Of a stretch of 64,000 bases of DNA, positions 1 to 8,655 are shown in pieces. Position 1 is the stretch's first letter; each line of letters opens with the position of its first letter. The DNA is from Chloroflexota bacterium (lineage in GTDB: Bacteria; Chloroflexota; UBA11872; UBA12225; JAJDUF01): positions 372,001 to 436,000 of the forward strand of contig JAJDUF010000016.1 in NCBI GenBank assembly GCA_022826725.1. Direction: 5' to 3'. The notes beneath the pieces were generated by a model. The model was given only the letters and a program-made list of their open reading frames with translations, was not told where the DNA came from and did no database searches. The translations under genes and the position numbers were made by a program.

Positions 1-1
1 T

Positions 2-1591
2 GTCTCCGCCGGCGCGGTGCCCGGCAGTTACGGCCTCCCAGCGGCCGGCCGGCCGGGAGGACGGTGGCGCGGCCCATCCGGCGCCAGCCGATATGGTGCT
101 GGTGGCGTGTGGCGGCGGTTCGACCCGCTGGCGGTAAGCTCCGCGGGCCGCTTGCTGACGGCGCAGCGGCAGCCTACCGATGCCGCCGTTGCTCGCGTGC
201 CGGGCGCAGGCGGCTCCTGGTCACTGCCCTCGACGGCGGCGCTCAACATGGCCTGTGCGACGGCGTTGGCCGCGGGCGGGCGCAGCCTGCTCGCCGCGCA
301 GCCGTATCCCGACGGGCAGCACGAGCCATCCGTTATCGAGGCGCTTGCCGACACCTGCGAGTTCATCATCGAGCGCGAGGACTGGTGCCGTGACGCCGTG
401 GTGGTGCCGCTCGTCGCTATTCTGCACAGCACGGCCACACTGCGATATACCGACCACCAGCGCGGCGGCGGTAGCCTGGCAAGCGTGCGGGCCGCGCATA
501 AGATGCTGGTGGAGAGCGGCTGGCACGCGCTGATCGTGGACGAGGCGACCCTGGAGCAGCGCATTGACGAGTTCGCCACCGTGGTCCTGCCGGAACAGGC
601 GGCGCTCCCCGAGACGACGGTCGCGGTGCTGCGCGATTTCGTCCGGCGGGGCGGCGGGTTGGTCGCCGCCGGCAGTGTGGCCGCCTGGGACGAGCACGGC
701 CGGCCGGCGCCGGGCCTCGACGACGTATTGGGTGTGCGCCGCGCAGACGACGAGCGCCAACTCGCCGGGTATCTCCGTCCGGGGAGCGCCTTCCTCGCCG
801 GGACCGAGATTCGGGACATGGCCGTGGCCGTAGCGGGATCGTGGCAAGCGGTCCGGCCGGCCGGCGCGCAGCCGTTGGCGCGCCACCTCGGCCGGCACCC
901 GGCGGTCACGGCGCCGGCTGGCGAGCCGCAGGGCCGCGCGGACCGAGCCGGGTGGTCGCCGCCGGGCGGCGAATCCGGTTACGCGGGGATCACGTTCCAC
1001 CACTTTGGCGCCGGTCGCGCGGTGTATATCGCCGGGCCGATCTTCAGCGCCTATAGCCGGCATTCCGCGCCCGACCTGCGCGGCGTGATGGCGCGCTGCC
1101 TGGACCTGGCGACACCGCTGACGCAGCGAGTAGTGGCACTGCACGGGCCGCCCTCGGTCGAGCTATCGCTGTTCCGGCAGCGCATTGACCACGCGGAAGA
1201 GGCCACCGAGCGAGCGGTCCAGCCCGTGCGGGCCGAGACGCTGCCGCCGGAGCGCGCCGGCTGGGCGGCGGGCGCGCTCGCCGCGGCCGGCGACACCGCG
1301 CCGCCCGGTCCGGGCATCCTCGGTGGCCCGGCCGACCGCGGCCGCTGGCGCTACATCGCGCACCTGGTGAACTACCACGCCGAGCGGCCGTTGCGTCCCG
1401 TCGGTCCGCCGGTGACGGAGTGGGTGCCGGAGGTGCGCGATATTCAGGTTTCGCTGCGGGCCGACGAGCCGCCGCGGGTGGTGCGGCAGGAGCCGGAGGG
1501 CAATACGCCGAGCTGGGTGTGCGAGAATGGGCGGCTGGTGATTACCGTGCCGCGCCTCCACATCCATAGCTGCATCGTGGTGGAGTGGTGA
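2..1591 (+). CDS. Glycosidase-like protein with beta-galactosidase trimerisation-type domain (5' partial)
   Basis: The frame is open from the first bases, so the gene begins upstream; a GTG at 17 is the first visible start codon but is unlikely to be the true start. The middle part (VVLPEQAALPETTVAVLRDF, then RRGGGLVAAGS) has the look of the class-I-amidotransferase-like trimerisation domain of GH42-type beta-galactosidases and related putative glycosidases: strand, 'phi-P', and a Gly-rich turn. A C-terminal beta-rich part follows (YIAHLVNYHAERPLR), as in family C-terminal domains. The catalytic barrel, if present, lies outside the window. Substrate cannot be told. Domain class is fairly sure, enzyme function is not. 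Confidence 0.6.
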   Translation, partial: VSAGAVPGSYGLPAAGRPGGRWRGPSGASRYGAGGVWRRFDPLAVSSAGRLLTAQRQPTDAAVARVPGAGGSWSLPSTAALNMACATALAAGGRSLLAAQPYPDGQHEPSVIEALADTCEFIIEREDWCRDAVVVPLVAILHSTATLRYTDHQRGGGSLASVRAAHKMLVESGWHALIVDEATLEQRIDEFATVVLPEQAALPETTVAVLRDFVRRGGGLVAAGSVAAWDEHGRPAPGLDDVLGVRRADDERQLAGYLRPGSAFLAGTEIRDMAVAVAGSWQAVRPAGAQPLARHLGRHPAVTAPAGEPQGRADRAGWSPPGGESGYAGITFHHFGAGRAVYIAGPIFSAYSRHSAPDLRGVMARCLDLATPLTQRVVALHGPPSVELSLFRQRIDHAEEATERAVQPVRAETLPPERAGWAAGALAAAGDTAPPGPGILGGPADRGRWRYIAHLVNYHAERPLRPVGPPVTEWVPEVRDIQVSLRADEPPRVVRQEPEGNTPSWVCENGRLVITVPRLHIHSCIVVEW

Positions 1592-1636
1592 GTGAGGCTG
1601 ACGGCTATTAGCTGTCAGCTATCAGCTATACGAGCA

Positions 1637-2164
1637 ATGAGCAAGATCGAGACTATCGGCACCGGCCGGTTTCTGCGCTTGCTTTCGCGCGACGGATGGG
1701 AGTACGTCGAGCGGCCGAACGTGCGTGGTATCGCCGTGATCGTGGCGGTGACGGACGACGCCAATCTCCTGCTCGTCGAGCAGTACCGCGCCTCGGTGGA
1801 CCGTCGCGTCATCTCCCTGCCGGCCGGTCTCGTCGGCGACCTGCCCGGTCAGGCGGATGAAGCCCTCGCCGCCGGCGCCATTCGGGAGCTGGAGGAAGAG
1901 ACGGGCTATCGCGCCGAGCGGATGGAGCTGCTCGTTGCCGGTCCACATTCGGCGGGGAGCACCAGCGAAGTAGCGACCTTCATGCGCGCGCGGGACTTAC
2001 GCAAAGTCTCGGCGGGCGGCGGGGACGAGTACGAGGACATCGTTGTGCATGAGGTGCCGTTGGCTGAGGCACCGCAGTGGCTGGGGCAGCAGGCCGGCAC
2101 CGAACGCCTGGTTGACCCCAAGACCTACGCCGGCATCTACTTTGCGCTCCGCGACGACGACTAG
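1637..2164 (+). CDS. NUDIX hydrolase, ADP-ribose pyrophosphatase-like
   Basis: Protein of about 175 aa. The Nudix box is visible as G(x5)E(x7)REL-EEETGY (GAIRELEEETGY), which binds Mg2+ and hydrolyses nucleoside diphosphates linked to another moiety. The preceding strand VIVAVTDDANLLLVEQYR and the text LPAGLVGD fit the ADP-sugar/ADP-ribose pyrophosphatase subgroup (NudF-like). A longer frame from GTG 1592 exists, but that stretch is a short intergenic tandem motif (agctgtcagctatcagct), so ATG 1637 is preferred. Its TAG stop overlaps the stop of the convergent HigA-like gene within the tetranucleotide CTAG. Family is confident; substrate inferred. Confidence 0.85.
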   Translation: MSKIETIGTGRFLRLLSRDGWEYVERPNVRGIAVIVAVTDDANLLLVEQYRASVDRRVISLPAGLVGDLPGQADEALAAGAIRELEEETGYRAERMELLVAGPHSAGSTSEVATFMRARDLRKVSAGGGDEYEDIVVHEVPLAEAPQWLGQQAGTERLVDPKTYAGIYFALRDDD

Positions 2165-2478
2165 GCACTCGAGTACGCCGTCACCAATTCCAGCCGCTCG
2201 GCAAGGCGGTCCGCTGCGGTTTCCAGATCGTATTGGCTTTGCAGCCCCAACCAGAACTCCGCGCTGTTGCCAAAGAAGCGCGAGAACAGCAGCGCCGTCT
2301 CGGCGGTGATGGCCCGCTCCCCGTGAACGATGGCATGAATGCGGCGTGCATCCCCCCCTATCGCCTTGGCCAACCGATACTGCGAAACGTTCAGCGGAAC
2401 GAGAAACTCCTCGCTGAGGATTTCTCCCGGATGAATGGGAGATAGCCGCTCCGGGTTGCGCTCCGTCGTCCTTGTCAT
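2161..2478 (-). CDS. HigA/VapI-type XRE antitoxin, orphan
   Basis: A 105-aa protein with a helix-turn-helix of the HigA family: the N-terminal signature HPGEILSEEFLVPL, then SQYRLAKAIGG (HTH), RIHAIVHGERAITAETALL and FFGNSAEFWLGLQSQYDL, all typical of HigA/VapI antitoxins. ATG 2478 is chosen because AAGGGTGCT precedes it; an extension to 2508 would overlap the upstream HAD gene. HigB toxins normally lie directly upstream of higA in the same operon, but here the upstream neighbour is a HAD phosphatase that ends at 2505, so no toxin is present. It may be a solitary regulator or the remnant of a toxin-antitoxin pair. Confidence 0.85.
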   Translation of the reverse strand: MTRTTERNPERLSPIHPGEILSEEFLVPLNVSQYRLAKAIGGDARRIHAIVHGERAITAETALLFSRFFGNSAEFWLGLQSQYDLETAADRLAERLELVTAYSSA

Positions 2479-2504
2479 AGCACCCTTGCTTCGTGACCAC
2501 TCTC

Positions 2505-3176
2505 TCAAGGATTCCGGGATAGGTTCCTGGCTAAACTTGCTAAGCCCTTGATAGTAGATGGCAATTCCCTAAACGTAGCGACCTTGGCAGTTGCTTTGGA
2601 CAAATCGTGATCTGCGGTGAACTCGTTTGCAACCACGATGCAGTCAATACCCGCCGCTATTGCCGACTTCAACCCTCTCGCCGAGTCTTCAATAACTACC
2701 GTTTCAGCAGCAGTAGCACCAAAGCGTTGGAGTCCTTTCAGATAAGGCTCGGGATGCGGTTTAGCTCGCTCGTAATCATCTCTAGCCAAATAGAATTCCA
2801 TATAGTCTAAAATGGATCGCTTTTCGTGTATTAGGGCGAAGTCAGATGGTTTGGAGGTAGTAATTATGCCCATCCTATACGTAGCTGCGAGTTCGGCTAG
2901 TGTTTGCAGGACACCCTCGATCTCGATGTCTTCGGTCATCAGGTATTCCTGGTAGTATCGGTTTCTTAGTTCTCGGCCACGTTCAATTTCGGATTCGGAT
3001 ATTCCCGAAACTCGTGCCGCCTCCCACGCAGAAACTCCATTGGCCATATTCTCTAAATATATATCTCGTGGGAGATCAATTCCGAGAGGTGCCAGCGCTC
3101 GTTTGTTTGCGAGGTAATACCACTGTTCCGTTTCGACTAAAACCCCATCATGGTCAAAGAGAATATATTTCTTCAC
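2505..3176 (-). CDS. HAD-superfamily phosphatase, beta-phosphoglucomutase-like
   Basis: A 223-aa HAD hydrolase with all four motifs: motif I FDHDGVLVET (nucleophile Asp8, acid/base Asp10), motif II GIITTSK, motif III Lys in ERAKPHPEPY and motif IV VIEDSARGL. The alpha-helical cap follows motif I (LANKRALAPLGIDL), which places it with beta-phosphoglucomutase/phosphatase-like members. Base composition is visibly more AT-rich than the neighbours, with many A/T third positions, which suggests recent acquisition. It directly precedes the HigA-like gene on the same strand. Substrate unknown. Confidence 0.85.
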   Translation of the reverse strand: MKKYILFDHDGVLVETEQWYYLANKRALAPLGIDLPRDIYLENMANGVSAWEAARVSGISESEIERGRELRNRYYQEYLMTEDIEIEGVLQTLAELAATYRMGIITTSKPSDFALIHEKRSILDYMEFYLARDDYERAKPHPEPYLKGLQRFGATAAETVVIEDSARGLKSAIAAGIDCIVVANEFTADHDLSKATAKVATFRELPSTIKGLASLARNLSRNP

Positions 3177-3367
3177 TTTTCTGCTCGATTCAATTTCGGC
3201 TTAACGATCAAGCTCACTTGATAAGCCCCGGCGACGTTCGGCGACTGCCTGGGTATCACGGTCTCGACAGCTTCTGATCACCCATCACGTTTCTCCCTGT
3301 GACCACTGCTCATAGTATATCGCACTATTAGTGCCAACCATTAAAGCTGCCGCCACCGAAGGTCCGG

Positions 3368-5137
3368 CTATATCACCGGCAGGATGATATGCGAGGGGTG
3401 CAAAGCGTCGTGGTAGACGGTCTGCTGCGCCGTCCGGGCATCTGCCCGGTGGTCGGTGCCGAGGGGTCGTCCGGTGTTGGCGTTGCGGTCGAACTGCGGG
3501 AAGTTGCTGGAAGAGATATCCACCCGCAGCCGGTGGCCGGGCCCAAACAGGTAGCTCGTCGCGAGCAGGTCAATGTCAAAACGGTACACCCGCTCCGGTT
3601 GCAGCGGCGCCGAGCCGTCCTGCCCGGCATGGCGGTAGCGGGCGCGGACGATGCCCGCGCAGACGTTCAGCATCCGACCGTCGGGCCGGACGTCGAGCAG
3701 CTTCACCGTGAAGTCGGTATCGGGCGCCGACGACGCGGCATAGAGTATGGCCTGCACCGGCCCGGTCACCTCCAGCGCCTCCGTCAGCGGCTCGCCGGTA
3801 AAGCTCAACACGTCGTCGCGCGCCTCGCCGGTCACCGGCCGCTGATCGTAGCTGCCCCACGGTAGCCCAATGGTGTTGCCCCCGCGCGTCGGGACGGGCC
3901 GGTGCGGGTCGTAGGTGTACCGCTGGGGCCGGTCCCAGGTAGGAGCGCGGCGACTGAGCGTGCCGCGGGCGTTCGCGCGATGCGCCGCGCGGTCGTCGGG
4001 ACCGTGGAGGTAGTAGGGCGTATACGTAATGCCGCCGGGCGGCCACTTGCAGCACGTCCGCCAGGCGTTCGCGCCCATGGTGTAGTAGCGCACCGGCGGC
4101 TCCAGATCAAAGTCCGGGTCCGGCTGCCGCAGCCAGTGGTCGAACCAGCGCCGCTGCACCTCGAGCTGGTCCAGGTCCGCCTCCGGTCCCGCGCCGATCT
4201 CACCACTCAGCTCGGCGTGCAAGCTATGTCCCCACGGCCCGATGAGCAGGCGCTGTGCCCGCGCTGCCCGTTCGTCGGGAGCATTGGCCACGAGCGCCTG
4301 ATAGCTCGCTATCGTGCCGCCCAGCAGGAGGTCAAACCAGCCCCCCACGAGGAAGGTCGGCACCTCGATATGCTCCGCACCGCCCGGCGCCGACGATGGG
4401 CCAGGACGGGCAAAGTTGCGCTGCCAAGCAGCGAAATAGTCGGGAACAGACCTAAGTAGCGGCCATTCGCGCAGCGGCCACACGTCGGCCCACGCCGGCA
4501 TCGTGAGAGCGCTATCGAGGATCGGATAGGCGCCCTCACTGGGGGCGTCTCGCCACGCTTGCAGGTCGGGCAGTTGGGCAAACGCGGCCTGAAACTGCGC
4601 CAGCACGTCTGCATCGGCATGTACCCGAGGGTCCTCCACCGCTACGCCGAGGAACCAGCTTTGCAGGTCAAGCTGCCGCATCACACCGTGGTGCCGTCCC
4701 CAGTGGGCGAACTCACGCCAGTAGTGATCGCCGACCACGGCGAACAGAGCGGTTAAGCCGGGCGGGTGCTGTCGCGCCGCCGCGAACTGGGTCCACGCCA
4801 TGTACGATGGCCCATACATGCCGACCCGACCGTTGCACCACGGCTGCGCTCTGAGCCAGGCAAGCGTGTCGTATCCGTCCGCGCCCTCGCTCTCCGCATT
4901 GAAGTGTCCCTCGGAGCGGAAGCGACCACGCACATCCTGGTTGACGACGGCGTAGCCCCAAGCTGCGAATTGCTGCGCCGCCTCGTGCGCCGCTGACTCC
5001 GGACCGCTGCCATACGGCGTGCGAAGCAGGAGGGCCGGCCAAGGACCATCGGCTTGGTCCGGCAGATACACGTCGGTTGCCAGCCGCGTCCCGTCGCGCA
5101 TCGGGACCATGACCTGCTCGACTACCGGCACTGACAC
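3368..5137 (-). CDS. CocE/NonD family hydrolase (S15-like acylase/dipeptidyl-peptidase)
   Basis: A 589-aa alpha/beta hydrolase. The opening VPMRDGTRLATDVYLP, then LLLRTPYG, VVNQDVRGRFRSEG and the nucleophile elbow GMYGPSYMAW (Ser) are classic for the cocaine esterase/X-Pro dipeptidyl-peptidase family; the Asp is probably in VGGWFDLLLGG and the His in LIGPWGHS. The C-terminal jelly-roll domain (LTEALEVTGPVQAILY ... GHRLRVDISSSNFP) completes the family architecture. GTG 5137 is chosen as start: AGGAGG lies six bases upstream. The longer reading frame to 5317 runs through an intergenic palindromic repeat and is rejected. It likely hydrolyses an ester or amide; substrate unknown. Confidence 0.88.
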   Translation of the reverse strand: MSVPVVEQVMVPMRDGTRLATDVYLPDQADGPWPALLLRTPYGSGPESAAHEAAQQFAAWGYAVVNQDVRGRFRSEGHFNAESEGADGYDTLAWLRAQPWCNGRVGMYGPSYMAWTQFAAARQHPPGLTALFAVVGDHYWREFAHWGRHHGVMRQLDLQSWFLGVAVEDPRVHADADVLAQFQAAFAQLPDLQAWRDAPSEGAYPILDSALTMPAWADVWPLREWPLLRSVPDYFAAWQRNFARPGPSSAPGGAEHIEVPTFLVGGWFDLLLGGTIASYQALVANAPDERAARAQRLLIGPWGHSLHAELSGEIGAGPEADLDQLEVQRRWFDHWLRQPDPDFDLEPPVRYYTMGANAWRTCCKWPPGGITYTPYYLHGPDDRAAHRANARGTLSRRAPTWDRPQRYTYDPHRPVPTRGGNTIGLPWGSYDQRPVTGEARDDVLSFTGEPLTEALEVTGPVQAILYAASSAPDTDFTVKLLDVRPDGRMLNVCAGIVRARYRHAGQDGSAPLQPERVYRFDIDLLATSYLFGPGHRLRVDISSSNFPQFDRNANTGRPLGTDHRADARTAQQTVYHDALHPSHIILPVI

Positions 5138-5170
5138 ACTAGGCCTCCTGGTCTTCTCCGCCCGCTCCAC

Positions 5171-5243
5171 CCCGTCATTCCCGCAAACGCGGGAATCCAC
5201 GTCCCCCTGCGTAGCGGGGGGACGGGCGCAACATGTTGCGCCC
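5171..5243. repeat. Composite palindromic repeat: dRS3-like unit plus 20-bp palindrome
   Basis: Positions 5171-5200 carry the palindrome ATTCCCGC-n-GCGGGAAT in a GTCATTCCCGC...GCGGGAATCCA context, and 5224-5243 carry GGGCGCAACATGTTGCGCCC. The same two units occur together at 56134-56191. It lies upstream of the CocE gene. Confidence 0.85.
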
Positions 5244-5340
5244 CTGCGACTTGGCCCGGTCCTACGACGCCGGTGGTATACTGCCTGCGCCGGCTCATCC
5301 GGGCGATCTGTGCCCATGAGTAGCGAGGAGGCAACCGGCC

Positions 5341-5709
5341 ATGCACGTTACACTGTGGATTCTACAAGTACTACTGGCGGTGATTTTCGCCATCGCCGGC
5401 GTCACCCACTTTCTCCCGCCGGAGGCACTGCCCGAGTCGGCGCGCGGAATGGCTGAGATGCCGGCCGGCGTGCCGTACTTCATCGGTGCAGTCGAGATTC
5501 TGGCCGTCTTGGGGCTGATCCTGCCGGGCTTGACCGGAATCCAGACCCGCTTGACGCCGCTGGCCAGCGCCGGACTGATCCTGGTGATGGTCGGCGCCAT
5601 CGTGTGGCACGCCCAACGAGAAGAATTCCCGAATATCGTGCTGAATGTCATCCTGGCAGTCATCGCCGCATTCGTCGCCTATGGTCGTTGGCGGTTGCGG
5701 CCGTTGTAG
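5341..5709 (+). CDS. DoxX-like integral membrane protein
   Basis: A 122-aa protein with four predicted hydrophobic segments (approx. residues 3-22, 44-62, 72-90, 98-116). The pattern FAIAGVTHFLPPE near the N terminus and the second helix FIGAVEILAVLGLILPGLTG are typical of DoxX-like family proteins, small membrane proteins often linked to redox or thiol stress functions. GAGGAGG lies about ten bases before the ATG. The next gene (HAD phosphatase) starts 8 bp after its stop, suggesting cotranscription. Molecular role unknown. Confidence 0.75.
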   Translation: MHVTLWILQVLLAVIFAIAGVTHFLPPEALPESARGMAEMPAGVPYFIGAVEILAVLGLILPGLTGIQTRLTPLASAGLILVMVGAIVWHAQREEFPNIVLNVILAVIAAFVAYGRWRLRPL

Positions 5710-5716
5710 GGTCGGC

Positions 5717-6625
5717 GTGCCACGGTACCGGCTGCTGGCCCTCGATATAGACGGCACGCTCCTGAATAGCGAGCGCGTCATCACTCCGCGCACGCGAGCG
5801 GCCGTCCTCGCCGCCCGCGACGCCGGCATGGTGGTCGTCATTGCCACCGGGCGCGGTCCCCGCTCGGCACACATGGTCGTTGACAGCCTCGGCCTCGGTG
5901 AGCCGCTCGTGCTGGTGGCGACGCAGGGCGCGACGGTCTGGGACAACGGCGAGCTTGTGCTCCACCAACCGCTGGCGGCAGCGGCGGCGCGGCGCGTGGT
6001 CGAGCTGAGTCTGGCAGCCGGTATTGCGGCGCTGGTTGTACCGGCGCTCCATCGCGGTGATGCCATGTATCTCGCCGGCTCCTCGGCGGCGACCGACCGG
6101 CTGTGGGCCTATGCCCAGCCCGCTGATCGCGCGGTCCGGCCGCTACTGACGGCGGCGACGGACCGGCTGCGCGCCTATGCCCAGCGGAACGGCGGGAACG
6201 TGCGTCCTTACGATCCGGCGGCGCTGCACGACGATCCGCTGGCGGTCTACATGATGGACGACTGGCGCCGGCTGACCGCCGTCAACGAGCGGCTGACCGG
6301 CGACCCGGCTACGCAGGACCAGTGGCGCGTGATCTTCTCCCGCACGGCGCTCGCAACGACGGCCGCTATCGAGGTGCTGCACCCTACCGTCTCCAAAGGG
6401 CTGGCGCTCGATGTGCTCTGCCGCCGGTTCGGGATCGAGCGCGAGCATGTGCTGGCCTTCGGCGACAACGTGAACGACGTGGAGATGCTGGAGTTTGCCG
6501 GCCTAGGCGTCGCAATGGCCAACGGCAGCCCCGAGGCGCTCGCCGTCGCGGACCGGATCACGGCCAGCAATGACGAGGACGGAATTGCGGTCGTGCTGGA
6601 GGAGCTAGGGCTGGTGCCGCGCTAA
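5717..6625 (+). CDS. Cof-type HAD phosphatase with an internal 22-residue duplication
   Basis: A 302-aa Cof/YidA-type HAD phosphatase: motif I LALDIDGTLLNS, motif II IATGRGPR, Lys in HPTVSKGLALDVL and motif IV GDNVNDVEMLEFAGLGVAMANG. GTG 5717 gives the normal N terminus just before motif I; a start at 5645 would lie inside the DoxX gene. In the C2 cap, residues about 123-144 and 145-166 are imperfect tandem copies (AATDRLWAYAQ / AATDRLRAYAQ), matching a 66-bp DNA duplication at 6084-6215. The stop overlaps the stop region of the convergent coaBC by four bases. Likely a sugar-phosphate or flavin phosphatase; substrate unknown. Confidence 0.85.
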   Translation: MPRYRLLALDIDGTLLNSERVITPRTRAAVLAARDAGMVVVIATGRGPRSAHMVVDSLGLGEPLVLVATQGATVWDNGELVLHQPLAAAAARRVVELSLAAGIAALVVPALHRGDAMYLAGSSAATDRLWAYAQPADRAVRPLLTAATDRLRAYAQRNGGNVRPYDPAALHDDPLAVYMMDDWRRLTAVNERLTGDPATQDQWRVIFSRTALATTAAIEVLHPTVSKGLALDVLCRRFGIEREHVLAFGDNVNDVEMLEFAGLGVAMANGSPEALAVADRITASNDEDGIAVVLEELGLVPR

Positions 6626-7824
6626 CGCGCGGCCAGCAGCGCCTGCACCCGGTCCAGGATGTGGCCAGCGACCGCCTCTTTGGGCAACTGCGGCAAGGCT
6701 TCGGGCGCAGCGTTCGGAGCGAGCAGCGTCACGCGGTTGGTGTCCGTGCCGAAGCCGCTGCCCGGCTCGGTGATGTCATTCGCCACGATCAAGTCGGCCC
6801 CTTTGCGCGCCAGCTTCTCCGCGGCATTGTGCAGCAGGTTCTCGCTTTCGGCGGCAAAGGCGATTCGCAGCACCCCCTGGGGCACCTCGAGGAAGAAATC
6901 GTCGTTCTTGACCAGGTGCAGCACCAGCCCATCGCTGTCCGACTCCTTCTTTATTTTCCGGTCGGACACTGCGGCGGGACGAAAGTCGCTGATAGCCGCC
7001 GCCATGACCAGGGCGTCGGCGCCCGTACAGGCGTCGAGCACCGCCTCCCGCATCTCCGCGACGGTGGTAGCCGGCCTCGTCTCAACACCCGCGGGACTCT
7101 GGAGCGCCGTGGGAGCGGTGACCAGGGTCACGCTTGCGCCCCGGTCCCGGGCCACTTGGGCGATGGCGTAGCCCATCTTGCCGGTGGAGCGGTTGGTTAT
7201 CACCCGGACCGGGTCAATAGGCTCCTGCGTGCCGCCGGCGCTGACGACGATGCGCCGGCCGGCCAACGGCCCGTCGCGGCCCAGGAGCGCCCGCATCCGG
7301 CCGAGAATCTCCTCCGGCGGTGCCAGACGCCCCGGCCCGATCTGCCCCGAGGCCAAGCGCCCGGCGACCGGCCCGACAAAATGCACGCCGCGCTCACGTA
7401 GCGTCGCCACGTTCGCCTGCGTCGCCGGGTGCGCCCACATGTGGCTCTCCATCGCCGGTGCCACCAGCACCGGCGCGGCCGTGGCCAAGGCCACGCAACC
7501 GAGCAGATCGTCGGCCAGGCCGTGGGCCAGACGGGCCAGGGTCGTCGCCGTGGCCGGCACGATGGCCAGTAACTCGGCTTGCTCGCCCAAGCGCACGTGG
7601 GCACTGCTCTCATCCGGCAACACGTCGAACAGGTCGGTGTAGACGCGCCGTTGGGTCAGGCTGTGGAAGGTGAGCGGCGTCACAAAGCGGGCGGCAGACG
7701 CCGTCAGCACCACGTCAACCTCGGCCCCCAGCTGCACCAACTCACTGGTGAGCGCGGCGGCCTTGAACGCCGCGATGCTGCCGGTGACGCCGAGCACGAC
7801 ACGTCGGCCGTTGAGCGGTTTCAT
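6622..7824 (-). CDS. coaBC: Bifunctional phosphopantothenoylcysteine decarboxylase / phosphopantothenate-cysteine ligase
   Basis: A 400-aa CoaBC enzyme that makes and decarboxylates 4'-phosphopantothenoylcysteine in coenzyme A synthesis. The CoaC half (1-190) has the flavin site GSIAAFKAA, the His in SSAHVRLG and the PAM motif; the CoaB half (190-400) has NRSTGKMGYAIAQ, IKKE and VANDITEPGSGFGTD. The PAMN Asn is Glu (APAMESHMW) and the clamp Cys of ACG-GR is Ser (ASGQIGPGR); mycobacterial CoaBC also departs from the E. coli residues here, so function is probably retained. coaX lies about 0.8 kb upstream on the same strand. Confidence 0.93.
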   Translation of the reverse strand: MKPLNGRRVVLGVTGSIAAFKAAALTSELVQLGAEVDVVLTASAARFVTPLTFHSLTQRRVYTDLFDVLPDESSAHVRLGEQAELLAIVPATATTLARLAHGLADDLLGCVALATAAPVLVAPAMESHMWAHPATQANVATLRERGVHFVGPVAGRLASGQIGPGRLAPPEEILGRMRALLGRDGPLAGRRIVVSAGGTQEPIDPVRVITNRSTGKMGYAIAQVARDRGASVTLVTAPTALQSPAGVETRPATTVAEMREAVLDACTGADALVMAAAISDFRPAAVSDRKIKKESDSDGLVLHLVKNDDFFLEVPQGVLRIAFAAESENLLHNAAEKLARKGADLIVANDITEPGSGFGTDTNRVTLLAPNAAPEALPQLPKEAVAGHILDRVQALLAAR

Positions 7825-7903
7825 CTGATCGCCAGCCCTGCACCCACTTTAGCAGCTATCGCCGGCCATCAGCCGCCAGCGGCCAGCCACCAGCGAAGAT
7901 GAT

Positions 7904-7934
7904 CGTCATTGCGGCTTTCGCCGCAATCCATGTC
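7904..7934. repeat. Palindromic repeat (CGTCATTGCGGC type)
   Basis: CGTCATTGCGGCTTTCGCCG continuing to CAATCCATGTC; the same 30-bp sequence recurs at 56198-56228. It is a sequence variant of the ATTCCCGC-type palindrome and lies between coaBC and the UDG-like gene. Confidence 0.85.
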
Positions 7935-7936
7935 GG

Positions 7937-8566
7937 CTAACTCAGGCCGAGAGCAGGCTTGACCTTGGCCCAGTCAGTCGGGATCGCGTGCCATCTGTCG
8001 GGCCAACTTGCCCTTACCCGTGGGGATGGGTGGGCGGACGAGAATAGGGACAAACCAGTGTCTTCCAAGTATGGACGTGCCCTATCTGCCTTCTTGCCCA
8101 CGAAGACGACGGCATGCAACCTCGGTAATAGTCCGATCAATTCTTTGATGCACTCTACGCCCTCGCGAAGTTCAGCGGATAGCACCTTTATCGTCCCATT
8201 CCACCGGGGCACCACGTTCCAGGTGACTGTCAACTCGCGAGGGATTCCTGACTCTTGCATAAACTTGAAAGTTGCTTCCGCTGTGGAGTCATTATTGTTT
8301 CTGCTGATGAAACCCGAACCGGTGCTACCAACTGTCTTGGGTCCAGGCTTCTCGAAAAGAAACAATACAAGGGCATCTATGCCGCCATCAAGCGGGTCAA
8401 AGTCCGGGACCTCTACATTTTCTCGATCACGCCGGAGTTTGGCGACATAGTCATTCAACGGTTTCATGTGGGGACGATCCAGCAGCGCACGTCGCCGCTG
8501 GCGCACCGCTGGATTGCCTAACGAGCGCGGCGTGTCGTCCGGGTTGGAGTGCCTTTCCTGGCGCAT
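7937..8566 (-). CDS. Uracil-DNA-glycosylase-superfamily-like protein
   Basis: About 209 aa. The central and C-terminal parts follow the UDG fold: VLFLFEKPGP, a Gly-rich loop with SGFISRNNNDSTAE, WNVVPRWN, then VVFVGKKADRA and the conserved SSAHPSPRV motif. UDG-family enzymes excise uracil or damaged bases from DNA. Start ATG 8566 is chosen because AGGAGG lies seven bases upstream (the ORF extends to 8590). The catalytic Asp/Asn of classical families cannot be assigned with certainty, and the first 40 residues are Arg-rich and unaligned. Codon use is less GC-biased than in coaBC. It could be a divergent family without proven glycosylase activity. Confidence 0.65.
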   Translation of the reverse strand: MRQERHSNPDDTPRSLGNPAVRQRRRALLDRPHMKPLNDYVAKLRRDRENVEVPDFDPLDGGIDALVLFLFEKPGPKTVGSTGSGFISRNNNDSTAEATFKFMQESGIPRELTVTWNVVPRWNGTIKVLSAELREGVECIKELIGLLPRLHAVVFVGKKADRARPYLEDTGLSLFSSAHPSPRVRASWPDRWHAIPTDWAKVKPALGLS

Positions 8567-8655
8567 TTCGCTGCCTCCTAGACAGAGCAATCAAGATTAC
8601 TGATCGGAACCGTTCGTTGTCGAAGAGATTACCTGTGTGCCGACCGCACCGAGAA

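Noticed and set aside
5138-5317. N-terminal extension of the CocE gene
   Set aside because: It reads through an intergenic palindromic repeat; a strong AGGAGG lies just before GTG 5137.
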